A stretch of DNA of 64,000 bases, from the NCBI RefSeq assembly GCF_001429725.1, contig NZ_LMHV01000040.1:79825-143824 (forward strand), in the 5' to 3' direction. The DNA comes from Rhizobium sp. Root708 (lineage in GTDB: Bacteria; Pseudomonadota; Alphaproteobacteria; Rhizobiales; Rhizobiaceae). The notes beneath the pieces are model-generated. The model had not been told where the DNA came from, ran no database searches, and saw only the letters and a program-made list of their open reading frames with translations. The position numbers and the translations under genes are program-made. This document shows positions 1 to 6,741 of this stretch, piece after piece; the first letter of the stretch is position 1, and each line of letters begins with the position of its first letter.

Positions 1-266
1 ATGATATCGTCGTCGTGCAGCAGCGGCACCAACTGGGCAATCACCTTGTCGGTGATCGCAGCCGGCAGCATCAGCCACACGGCGCGCGGACGCGACAGCT
101 TGGAAACAAATTCTTCCAGCGAAGCGCTGCCAAGCGCGCCCCTGCCAACGAGATCGGCCACATTTTCGGGCTTGGCGTCATAAACGACGCACTCATGGCC
201 ATCGCGCATCAAACGCTGGACCATATAGTTGCCCATCCGGCCCAAACCCACCATGCCAAGCTGCAT
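1..266 (-). CDS. gnd: 6-phosphogluconate dehydrogenase, N-terminal part (cut by window edge)
   Basis: Only the first 88 residues are in the window; the gene runs off the left edge. The protein opens with a Rossmann dinucleotide-binding loop, GLGRMG at residues 7-12, followed by the NAD(P)-binding fold typical of 6-phosphogluconate dehydrogenases. These oxidatively decarboxylate 6-phosphogluconate to ribulose 5-phosphate in the pentose phosphate pathway. The ATG is preceded by GGAG about seven bases upstream. Related beta-hydroxyacid dehydrogenases share the fold, so the substrate is inferred from the family-typical start MQLGMVGLGRMG. The transketolase gene a few kb away fits the same pathway. 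Confidence 0.75.
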   Translation of the reverse strand, partial: MQLGMVGLGRMGNYMVQRLMRDGHECVVYDAKPENVADLVGRGALGSASLEEFVSKLSRPRAVWLMLPAAITDKVIAQLVPLLHDDDI

Positions 267-381
267 CTCAAATCTCCTGCGAATTAAATCGATATGATTG
301 CCGAAATTAGCACTCGCAGTGCAGCAAGCAAGCGAAGTCTCCGTCACATTCGAGCGATTTCATCGCCGCACCCGTGATCAC

Positions 382-981
382 TCAGCTTTCCGGGGCAAGC
401 ACGACGCGGCCGCTCGTGGCATCCGCGAGGATCACCGCGATATCGGCGGCGCTGGCCTGCGGCACTGTCAGGACAAGCGCTGCACCTGAATCCACAAAGG
501 TCTCCTGAACGATGCGCACCGAAGGGAAAGCAGCCAGCTTCGCCTTCACCAAGGCAAGATCGGAGAACTGGACTGTGATTTCTGCATCGAGCGTCGGGAT
601 CAGTTCGATGATCGACGCCGCGCGCAGACAGGCGGCGGCCGTTCCGCCATAGGCACGGATCAGCCCGCCGGTCCCGAGCAGCACGCCCCCGAACCAGCGC
701 GTCACGACGACCGCCACCTTGTCCAGGGATTGGCCGTCAATGGCCTGAAGAATGGGCTTGCCGGCCGTTCCGCTCGGCTCGCCGTCGTCGCTGAAACGAT
801 AGGACTGACCGATGCGCCAGGCCCAGCAATTGTGGTTCGCGCCGGTTTCGCTATGGCTCGCCAGGAAATCCTTGGCCGCCTGCTCCGAGGCCACTGGAGC
901 CGCGATCGCACGGAAACGGCTCTTCTTGACGATCTGCTCGAAGTTTTCGACACGTTCCAATGCAAACATGCCGATTGGCAT
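382..981 (-). CDS. YigZ / IMPACT family protein
   Basis: 199 residues, close to the usual YigZ length. The N-terminal half carries the IMPACT (UPF0029) signature: KKSRF near residue 20, a central SDDGEPSGTAG segment and the RWFGGVLLGTGGLIRAYG block around residues 95-113. The C-terminal part matches the small DUF1949 domain. Members of this family are linked to translation control and stress, but the biochemical role in bacteria is not settled. A second ATG at 969 (MFALERV) resembles the family start more closely, so the first four residues may not be translated. It is a single gene ending in front of gnd. Confidence 0.9.
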   Translation of the reverse strand: MPIGMFALERVENFEQIVKKSRFRAIAAPVASEQAAKDFLASHSETGANHNCWAWRIGQSYRFSDDGEPSGTAGKPILQAIDGQSLDKVAVVVTRWFGGVLLGTGGLIRAYGGTAAACLRAASIIELIPTLDAEITVQFSDLALVKAKLAAFPSVRIVQETFVDSGAALVLTVPQASAADIAVILADATSGRVVLAPES

Positions 982-1025
982 ATCGCCGCGATGGAGTGCC
1001 GCGCAAGAAAAACCGTGACCACAAA

Positions 1026-1060
1026 CGAAAACGCCCGCTGGTGAGCAGCGGGCGTTTTCG
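1026..1060. terminator. Bidirectional hairpin terminator, 15-bp perfect stem
   Basis: The arms at 1026-1040 and 1046-1060 are perfectly complementary with a five-base loop, GTGAG. The outer part of the stem is A/T-rich on both sides, so it can end transcripts from either strand. It lies just downstream of the DUF1127 gene on the minus strand and just upstream of the YigZ gene. Confidence 0.85.
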
Positions 1061-1088
1061 AGAAGATCGTAAGATCCGCTGCGACCGA

Positions 1089-1235
1089 TTAGCGGCCGAC
1101 AGCTTCGCGTGCGACGCGATGGATGTCCGTACGGTCGATGCCGAGGTCGTGGAGTTCGCGGTTCGACATACGGCCGAGTTCAGAAATGGTCTGACGGAAC
1201 TTGCGCCAGTTATTGAAAGAGCGTGCTACGTTCAT
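1089..1235 (-). CDS. DUF1127 small basic protein
   Basis: 48 residues, beginning MNVARSFNNWRKFRQ and ending HRVAREAVGR. It matches the short arginine-rich DUF1127 (YjiS-like) family: an N-terminal helix with WRKFRQT, then an LGRMSNRELHDLGIDRTDI block. Such proteins are abundant in Rhizobiaceae and some act in RNA-linked or phosphate and carbon regulation; the function of this copy is unknown. The start is supported by AAGGGGA eight bases upstream. It lies downstream of 6S RNA on the same strand, separated by about 400 bases that include a CtrA-type box. The hairpin at 1026-1060 should end the transcript. Confidence 0.85.
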   Translation of the reverse strand: MNVARSFNNWRKFRQTISELGRMSNRELHDLGIDRTDIHRVAREAVGR

Positions 1236-1644
1236 GATAATCCCCTTTCCTAGGGCTTGTCGGTTTCGGCTGCCAGTCCGTGGCGCCGTTGTTCATCTGT
1301 TGAGGTGAATATAAGCGCACGCCGTTGCTCGTAACAGCGCCAAGATGACAACCCATCAATGCGCAAAACGCATAGCTCATTTCTATATGATCAATTTCTA
1401 AGCAGAACGGCGCGGACCACGTCAGGCTGCCGTCAACAGAGCCCAACCATTGGGCGCTGAGGCCAGTTGTTAAACAAGGCTTAACCAAACGCCTGAATCG
1501 CCGGTCAATTGGCGAAAAGATGCCCGACGACAAGGGAGCCGCCAGCACCGTCGCAAAACAAGCCGCGAATTGCGGAGAGCGCATAGCTGGATTGCACGCG
1601 GATGAGGTCCGCCGGACCCATCCATTGCAAAGGCTGAAAAAGGG
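1236..1644. other. Non-coding region between the DUF1127 gene and 6S RNA
   Basis: No convincing gene on either strand; an open frame at 1210-1728 on the minus strand runs through both the DUF1127 5' end and 6S RNA and looks spurious. The stretch holds the DUF1127 promoter area (a TTATAT-like -10 near 1310 on the minus strand), a small inverted repeat GCCCAA-CCA-TTGGGC at 1441-1455, and a CtrA-type box at 1470-1485. Confidence 0.6.
1470..1485. promoter_or_regulatory. CtrA-type box TTAA-N7-TTAAC
   Basis: TTAAACAAGGCTTAAC at 1470-1485 has both TTAA half sites with exactly seven bases between them, plus the trailing C of the full alphaproteobacterial CtrA consensus. It sits about 235 bases upstream of the DUF1127 start and about 160 bases beyond the 6S RNA 3' end. 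Which promoter it would control is not clear from the sequence. Confidence 0.5.
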
Positions 1645-1808
1645 AAAAGTGCGATCCGCGGCAACCGATGGAGGTTTACGATCCTGGGTGCCTACAAACG
1701 TAGGTGGGCGCCATATGTCCAAGCCCACGGGCCTGGTCAGGGACAGCTCCCTTTGGATCGAGTATGGCCCCAGGGATTGTGGTTCCTGTCGCGAGGCGCA
1801 GATCGCAG
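1645..1808 (-). ncRNA. ssrS: 6S RNA (SsrS)
   Basis: Recognised from the conserved alphaproteobacterial 6S core on the minus strand: CCCTGGGGCC, then GAGCTGTCCCTGACC, CTTGGACATATGGCGCCCACC and CCCAGGATCG in order. The 5' segment (GCGATCTGCGCC) pairs with the 3' segment (GGATCGC), forming the closing stem of the long open hairpin that mimics an open promoter and binds the housekeeping RNA polymerase. The position directly downstream of zapA is the classic location. A TATATA -10 element lies at 1813-1818, giving a 5' end near 1806-1808. The 3' end is set by the T-rich run after the closing stem and is accurate to a few bases. Confidence 0.85.
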
Positions 1809-1873
1809 TCTCTATATAAGGCTGATCGTTGGGGTACGCCAGAGGCTCCGGAGCGGCACCCTCGAATTATTAT

Positions 1874-2257
1874 CTAGTTCAGTTCGGCCGAAGCCCGACC
1901 GTTCAGCTTGTCGGTGATCCCGCGGATATGGCCGGTCATCTCGACGATCGCGGCCGCAACGCTCTCCTCGGTTCGGACAGTCGCGGCAAGCACCGTATCG
2001 CGATTGCCGCGCAGCGCCTCGAGTTCGGACTCAAGATGAGTGACACGTCGCGTCAGTTCGGAAATTTCGTCCATGACCATGATGCCGGCCATGACGGTGA
2101 TCCGGAGGTCTCCGATCTCGCCGAACTGGCTCTTGAGGTGCCCGACGTAACGGTCGAAGCGGGTCGCGAGATCCGTCAGGTGATCTTCTTGACCTTCCTC
2201 GCAGGCCATTCGATAAGCCTTGCCGTCGATCGTTACCGTTACCTGCGCCATTCCCAT
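1874..2257 (-). CDS. zapA: Cell division protein ZapA
   Basis: 127 residues. The N-terminus is the ZapA domain: a beta hairpin VTVTIDGKAYRMAC, then GQEDHLTDLATRFD leading into a long helix. ZapA binds and bundles FtsZ filaments at the division ring. The second half is a coiled coil that drives dimer and tetramer formation. Two in-frame starts are close, at 2257 and 2251; MAQVTV at 2251 matches relatives better. It is seven bases downstream of the DUF4164 gene, so the two are likely one transcript leading into 6S RNA. Confidence 0.88.
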   Translation of the reverse strand: MGMAQVTVTIDGKAYRMACEEGQEDHLTDLATRFDRYVGHLKSQFGEIGDLRITVMAGIMVMDEISELTRRVTHLESELEALRGNRDTVLAATVRTEESVAAAIVEMTGHIRGITDKLNGRASAELN

Positions 2258-2264
2258 TTCCCTG

Positions 2265-2540
2265 CTAGCGGTCGAGGACCGCGCGGATCGTTTCCATCGC
2301 CGTCACCAGCCGCCGCGAAACCTCGCGGTTGACCTCTTCCAGGCGGTTCGCCCGAAACTCCGCCTGATCGAGCTCCTGTGCGAGCTTCGAACGATCGGCA
2401 TGCACGCGACGGACTTCGCTTTCGATCTCGCCGCTCTCGCGCTGGCGCTCAAAACGCACGTCGACAGCGTTTTCGAGGCCGGAAACAGCCTGCCGCAGCT
2501 CCTTGAGGGCTGCCTCGATGATAGTGCCTGTAGGCGTCAT
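2265..2540 (-). CDS. DUF4164 coiled-coil protein
   Basis: 91 residues from the ATG at 2540, chosen over a longer upstream frame because GGGGAA lies at a good distance and the family begins at this point. The protein is nearly all helical and rich in E, R and L heptads (ESEVRRVHADRSKLAQELDQ), so an elongated coiled coil is expected. DUF4164 genes sit immediately upstream of zapA in Rhizobiales, which suggests a structural role in the divisome. No catalytic motif is visible and no function is established. Confidence 0.75.
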   Translation of the reverse strand: MTPTGTIIEAALKELRQAVSGLENAVDVRFERQRESGEIESEVRRVHADRSKLAQELDQAEFRANRLEEVNREVSRRLVTAMETIRAVLDR

Positions 2541-2700
2541 GTCTTTATCGGTTCCCCGCTCAAGACTGGCGAATCGGTCTGCGGCGCCGACCCAATGTTT
2601 TGAAGAGGATATGCAGCTAGCCAACGGCACGTCAATGAAAGTGGCACCCATCCATGCAGCCATTCTGTGGATGACGCAGCCGGCGTTCAGCCTACGCCAA

Positions 2701-2718
2701 TTTTACACTTTTGTAAAA
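2701..2718. promoter_or_regulatory. Short AT-rich inverted repeat, possible operator
   Basis: TTTTACA at 2701-2707 and TGTAAAA at 2712-2718 are perfect complements around a CTTT centre. The repeat lies about 160 bases upstream of tkt and 160 bases upstream of DUF4164. The arms are too AT-rich to make a good terminator, so a protein binding site is more likely. The binding protein is unknown. Confidence 0.3.
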
Positions 2719-2775
2719 ATAAGTGGTCAAATGTTAAAAATCGTCGCACCCTCGCCCAAACTGGCCTGCAATTTA

Positions 2776-2802
2776 TTGACTTGGGCGATCCAACTGCTAT
2801 GT
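2776..2802 (+). promoter_or_regulatory. Possible tkt promoter
   Basis: TTGACT at 2776-2781 is a good sigma-70 -35 box. The best -10 candidate is CTATGT at 2797-2802, resembling the rhizobial CTATAT, but the 15-base spacer is short. The start would fall about 70 bases before the tkt ATG. Confidence 0.3.
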
Positions 2803-2875
2803 GTCACCCCGCTCTCATTGATGGTCTCCACAAGGCTTGAGGCCATCCCCCGACACCGGAACCCGTGGAACAGCC

Positions 2876-4855
2876 ATGACCTCTCCTGAACAAAATGACC
2901 GGATGGCAAATGCGATCCGTTTTCTCTCCATGGATGCAGTCGAAAAGGCCAATTCCGGCCATCCGGGCATGCCGATGGGCATGGCCGACGTGGCAACGGT
3001 TCTCTTTACGAAATATCTGAAGTTCGATCCGAAGAAGCCGCATTGGCCGAACCGCGACCGCTTCGTTCTTTCGGCCGGCCACGGCTCGATGCTGCTCTAT
3101 TCGCTCCTTTATCTGACCGGCTACCCGGACATGACGGTCGAGGACCTCAAGCAGTTCCGCCAGCTCGGCTCGAAGACCGCCGGCCATCCGGAATACGGCC
3201 ACGCGACCGGAATCGAAACCACGACCGGCCCGCTCGGTCAGGGCATTGCCAATGCCGTCGGCATGGCGATCGCCGAGCGCAAGCTGCGCGAGGAGTTCGG
3301 CTCGGACCTTCAGGACCACTACACCTACGTCATCAACGGCGACGGCTGCTTGATGGAAGGCATCAGCCATGAAGCGATCGCCCTTGCCGGCCACCTGAAG
3401 CTCAACAAGCTGGTTCTCTTCTGGGACAACAACTCGATCACCATCGACGGCGCCGTTTCGCTTTCGGACTCGACCGACCAGGTTGCGCGCTTCAAGGCCG
3501 TTCACTGGAACACGATCGAGGTCGACGGCCACGACCAGGCTGCCATCGCCGCTGCCATCGAAGCCGCCCACAAGTCCGACCGCCCGACCTTCATCGCCTG
3601 CAAGACGATCATCGGCTTTGGCGCACCGAACAAGCAGGGCTCGCACAAGGTCCACGGCAATCCGCTCGGCGCCGACGAAATCGCGGCAACCCGCAAGGCA
3701 CTGAACTGGGACTACGAGCCCTTCGTCGTTCCGTCCGACGTTCTGGATGCATGGCGTGCAGCTGGCAGCCGTTCGGTCGAGTTGGTCAATGCCTGGGAAG
3801 GCGGCCTCGCCAAGTCCGAGCACAAGGCGGAATTCACCCGCCGCTTTGCCGGCGACCTGCCGGAAGGCTTTGATGCCGCCATCAGCGCCTACAAGAAGAA
3901 GCTCGCGGAAACCAAGCCGACGGTCGCAACCCGCAAGGCTTCGGAAGATGCGCTCGAAGTCATCAACGGCTTCCTGCCGGAAACCATCGGCGGTTCCGCT
4001 GACCTGACGCCTTCGAACAACACCAAGACGAGCCAGATGGTCTCGATCACGCCGACGGATTTCTCCGGCCGCTACATGCACTGGGGTATCCGCGAGCACG
4101 GCATGGCGTCTGCCATGAACGGTATCGCGTTGCACGGCGGTCTTATCCCCTACGGCGGCGGCTTCCTGATCTTCTCGGATTATTGCCGTCCTCCGATCCG
4201 CCTCGCCGCTCTCATGGGCATCCGCGTCATCCACGTTCTGACGCACGACTCCATCGGCGTCGGTGAAGACGGCCCGACCCACCAGCCGGTCGAACAGGTT
4301 GCCAGCCTGCGCGCCGTTCCGAACCTGCTCGTCTTCCGCCCGGCGGACGCCGTTGAAACGGCCGAATGCTGGCAGATCGCCGCCAAGACCAGGAACCGCC
4401 CGTCCGGCCTCGCGCTGACCCGCCAGAACCTGACGACGGTTCGCACCGAGTACAACGAGAAGAACCTCTGCGAACTCGGCGCCTACACGCTGGCTGGCAA
4501 TGCCGATGCCAAGGTCACGATCTTCGCTTCGGGTTCTGAAGTCGAACTTGCCGTTGCCGCTCGTGCGACCCTGGAAGCCAAGGGCGTTACCGTCCGTGTC
4601 GTTTCCGTTCCGTGCACCGAGCTCTTCTTCGAGCAGCCGGACGCCTACCGCAAGGAAGTGCTCGGCAACTCGCCGATCAAGGTCGCCGTCGAGGCTGCCG
4701 TCCGCGAAGGCTGGGATGCGTTCATCGGTCCGGAAGGCACGTTTGTCGGCATGAAGAGCTTCGGCGCTTCCGGTCCGGCCAAGGACGTCTTCAAGCACTT
4801 CGGCATCACCACCGACGGCGTGGTTGCTGCCGTAGAAGCAAAGCTCGGCGCATAA
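2876..4855 (+). CDS. tkt: Transketolase
   Basis: 659 residues, full length for the family. Transketolase moves two-carbon ketol units between sugar phosphates using thiamine diphosphate, linking the pentose phosphate pathway to glycolysis. The N-terminal TPP domain shows GHPGMPMGMADV near residue 25, the HGSMLLYSLLYL block, and the TPP/Mg motif GDGCLMEG at 155-162 followed by the paired Asn of the same motif. The middle pyrimidine domain has GIREHGMASAMNGIALHGG and HDSIGVGEDGPTHQPVEQ; the C-terminal domain follows. The ATG at 2876 fits relatives starting with MANAIRFLSMDAV shortly after; a TTG at 2837 is upstream and unlikely. It is followed by gap in the same direction. Confidence 0.96.
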   Translation: MTSPEQNDRMANAIRFLSMDAVEKANSGHPGMPMGMADVATVLFTKYLKFDPKKPHWPNRDRFVLSAGHGSMLLYSLLYLTGYPDMTVEDLKQFRQLGSKTAGHPEYGHATGIETTTGPLGQGIANAVGMAIAERKLREEFGSDLQDHYTYVINGDGCLMEGISHEAIALAGHLKLNKLVLFWDNNSITIDGAVSLSDSTDQVARFKAVHWNTIEVDGHDQAAIAAAIEAAHKSDRPTFIACKTIIGFGAPNKQGSHKVHGNPLGADEIAATRKALNWDYEPFVVPSDVLDAWRAAGSRSVELVNAWEGGLAKSEHKAEFTRRFAGDLPEGFDAAISAYKKKLAETKPTVATRKASEDALEVINGFLPETIGGSADLTPSNNTKTSQMVSITPTDFSGRYMHWGIREHGMASAMNGIALHGGLIPYGGGFLIFSDYCRPPIRLAALMGIRVIHVLTHDSIGVGEDGPTHQPVEQVASLRAVPNLLVFRPADAVETAECWQIAAKTRNRPSGLALTRQNLTTVRTEYNEKNLCELGAYTLAGNADAKVTIFASGSEVELAVAARATLEAKGVTVRVVSVPCTELFFEQPDAYRKEVLGNSPIKVAVEAAVREGWDAFIGPEGTFVGMKSFGASGPAKDVFKHFGITTDGVVAAVEAKLGA

Positions 4856-4857
4856 GC

Positions 4858-4881
4858 CTTCAAATCGGATCCGATTTGAAG
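4858..4881. repeat. 24-base perfect palindrome between tkt and gap
   Basis: CTTCAAATCGGA followed directly by its exact reverse complement TCCGATTTGAAG, with no loop. It begins two bases after the tkt stop codon. A second, GC-rich hairpin (GAGCGC-TCCG-GCGCTC, 4917-4932) follows, about 44 bases before the gap ATG. Neither is followed by a T run, so neither is a textbook terminator. Confidence 0.7.
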
Positions 4882-4975
4882 ATAGGATTATGCGCAGTTT
4901 CCAAATGCTATAGCGGGAGCGCTCCGGCGCTCTCCATTTCAATCCGCAAGCCCCATCTCTAGGGAGTGAATGCAC

Positions 4976-5986
4976 ATGACTGTAAAGGTTGCCATCAACG
5001 GCTTCGGCCGCATCGGCCGCAACGTTCTCCGCGCCATCGTTGAATCTGGTCGCACCGACATCGAAGTCGTCGCGATCAACGACCTCGGCCCGGTCGAGAC
5101 CAACGCCCACCTGCTGCGCTACGACTCCATCCACGGCAAGTTCCCGGCCGAAGTGAAGGTCGAAGGCGACACGATCACCGTTGGCGGCGGCAAGCCGATC
5201 AAGGTCACCGCGATCAAGGATCCGGCCACGCTCCCGCACAAGGAATTCGGCGTCGACATCGCGATGGAATGCACCGGCATCTTCACCTCGCGTGACAAGG
5301 CCGCCCTGCACCTGACAGCCGGCGCCAAGCGCGTCATCGTTTCGGCCCCTGCCGACGGTGCCGACCTGACCGTCGTTTTCGGCGTCAATCATGACCAGTT
5401 GACCAAGGAGCACTTGGTCATCTCCAACGCGTCGTGCACGACGAACTGCCTCGTGCCCGTCGTCAAGGTTCTCGATGACCTCATCGGCATCGACCACGGC
5501 TTCATGACCACGATCCACTCCTACACGGGTGACCAGCCGACGCTCGACACCATGCACAAGGACCTGTACCGCGCCCGCGCCGCAGCCCTGTCCATGATCC
5601 CGACGTCGACCGGCGCTGCCAAGGCTGTCGGCCTGGTTCTGCCGCACCTGAAGGGCAAGCTCGACGGCACGTCGATCCGCGTTCCGACCCCGAACGTCTC
5701 GGTCGTCGACTTCAAGTTCGTTGCCAAGCGCGACACCACGGTCGCCGAGATCAACGAAGCCATCAAGGCTGCCGCCAACGGCAAGCTCAAGGGCATTCTC
5801 GGATTCACGGACGAGCCACTGGTCTCCCGCGACTTCAACCATGACAGCCATTCGTCGATCTTCGCCACCGACCAGACCAAGGTCCTTGAAGGCAAGTTCG
5901 TACGCGTGTTGAGCTGGTACGACAACGAGTGGGGCTTCTCGAGCCGCATGTCCGACACGGCCGTCGCTTTCGCCAAGACCATCTAA
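4976..5986 (+). CDS. gap: Glyceraldehyde-3-phosphate dehydrogenase
   Basis: 336 residues. It catalyses the NAD(P)-linked oxidation and phosphorylation of glyceraldehyde 3-phosphate to 1,3-bisphosphoglycerate. The start MTVKVAINGFGRIGRN contains the dinucleotide-binding loop; the catalytic cysteine is Cys154 in SNASCTTNC, and the conserved SWYDNEWG is near the C-terminus. The ATG at 4976 was chosen over one at 4970 because AGGGAG lies nine bases upstream, while 4970 is too close. It follows tkt by 120 bases containing a perfect palindrome. A strong terminator sits 20 bases after the stop. Confidence 0.96.
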   Translation: MTVKVAINGFGRIGRNVLRAIVESGRTDIEVVAINDLGPVETNAHLLRYDSIHGKFPAEVKVEGDTITVGGGKPIKVTAIKDPATLPHKEFGVDIAMECTGIFTSRDKAALHLTAGAKRVIVSAPADGADLTVVFGVNHDQLTKEHLVISNASCTTNCLVPVVKVLDDLIGIDHGFMTTIHSYTGDQPTLDTMHKDLYRARAAALSMIPTSTGAAKAVGLVLPHLKGKLDGTSIRVPTPNVSVVDFKFVAKRDTTVAEINEAIKAAANGKLKGILGFTDEPLVSRDFNHDSHSSIFATDQTKVLEGKFVRVLSWYDNEWGFSSRMSDTAVAFAKTI

Positions 5987-6007
5987 GGTCTCGCGACAGG
6001 ACTTCGG

Positions 6008-6037
6008 AAAGCGGCTCGGGAAACCGGGCCGCTTTTT
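6008..6037 (+). terminator. Rho-independent terminator of gap
   Basis: AAAGCGGCTCGG, loop GAAA, then CCGGGCCGCTTT; one G-U pair in the stem, followed by T residues. It lies 22 bases after the gap stop codon. Confidence 0.9.
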
Positions 6038-6123
6038 CGTTTGTCGCACGCAATTCACTGGCGCCTGTACGGCAACCGCCTTACTGTCGACGAGAAGCCG
6101 CCTCTGGAAGAATGGAAAGCACG

Positions 6124-6435
6124 ATGGACTACTTTACGATTGAAATAGGTGGCCAGGCGGTCGCGAGCTTTCGCTCCGAAAATGCCGATGATGCCAAGCA
6201 CTTTTTCGAAGCCGAGGACTTCCGCGAGGATCTGACGATCCTGCAGTCGCAGGGCAAGCCGGTGTGGGACGGCCTCGCGGCGATCAATCTGCGCAAGGCA
6301 ACGGCCGATGAAGCGGGGGAAGTCGAACATGCCTATGAGTTCGATGACGATCCGGAACGGACGGTCGACGACGAATTCGTCGTCTTTTTGATCCCGATCT
6401 CCGACGCTGCCGATGACGAGGAAGACCAGGGCTGA
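6124..6435 (+). CDS. Hypothetical acidic protein
   Basis: 103 residues beginning MDYFTIEIGGQ. I do not recognise a named family. The protein is strongly acidic toward the end (DDDPERTVDDEF, then ISDAADDEEDQG), soluble, and has no signal peptide or membrane segment. The beta-strand-rich start and a GKPVWDGLAAINLR middle suggest a small folded domain. The ATG at 6124 has GAAAG a few bases upstream; an alternative ATG at 6112 would add MEST. Codon use matches neighbouring genes, so it is probably real. It lies between the gap terminator and the antiporter gene. Confidence 0.6.
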   Translation: MDYFTIEIGGQAVASFRSENADDAKHFFEAEDFREDLTILQSQGKPVWDGLAAINLRKATADEAGEVEHAYEFDDDPERTVDDEFVVFLIPISDAADDEEDQG

Positions 6436-6741
6436 CCAGCTCCCGGGGCACCCCGCGCGGGATCGCCAAGAAAAGCGCGATAGCACGGCTTCTGCCCTGC
6501 TATCGCCCGATTTGCTCATACACTCGTTCTCATGCTCGTTCGTAGCATTCACACGGCGCAGCCAGTCGGCCCGCCACGACAGCAGCATGAAGCAGCGAAA
6601 CAGCGCGGGGGTGGTCAAGGGCCTACCCTTCCGATGCGTTTTGCCGTTTGCTTGTGAAGGTCTGGATGACCACGAAAGGGCAACTGAAACGGGTTGCGGG
6701 ACCGGGGCGGTCTGCATTGAATTGCGGGTAAGGGGATAGGC
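6436..6741. other. Intergenic region upstream of the antiporter gene
   Basis: No gene seen; a minus-strand open frame at 6055-6717 also covers the hypothetical gene and looks like a shadow. A stem-loop GCGATAGCA / TGCTATCGC (6477-6485 and 6498-6506, 9 bp perfect, 12-base loop) follows the upstream stop codon and may end that transcript, although it lacks a T run. Confidence 0.5.
6477..6506. terminator. Stem-loop, possible weak terminator
   Basis: Perfect 9-bp inverted repeat with a 12-base loop located 42 bases after the hypothetical acidic gene. There is no clear poly-T tract, so the role as terminator is uncertain. Confidence 0.35.

Larger units (their letters stand above)
2541..2875. other. 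Divergent intergenic region upstream of tkt
   Basis: No gene seen. It separates the minus-strand DUF4164/zapA unit from tkt. It includes an AT-rich block around 2695-2745 with a short perfect inverted repeat (2701-2718) and a TTGACT element at 2776-2781 that could be the tkt -35 box. Confidence 0.5.

Noticed and set aside
1210..1728. 172-codon minus-strand open frame through the 6S RNA 3' half and the DUF1127 5' end
   Set aside because: It overlaps a structured RNA and a real small gene in another frame, and its sequence resembles no family.
2804..6058. 1084-codon open frame on the minus strand opposite tkt and gap
   Set aside because: It lies entirely over two well-conserved genes, is rich in Arg, Ala, Gly and Asp as expected from the reverse frame of GC-rich coding DNA, and shows no family motif.
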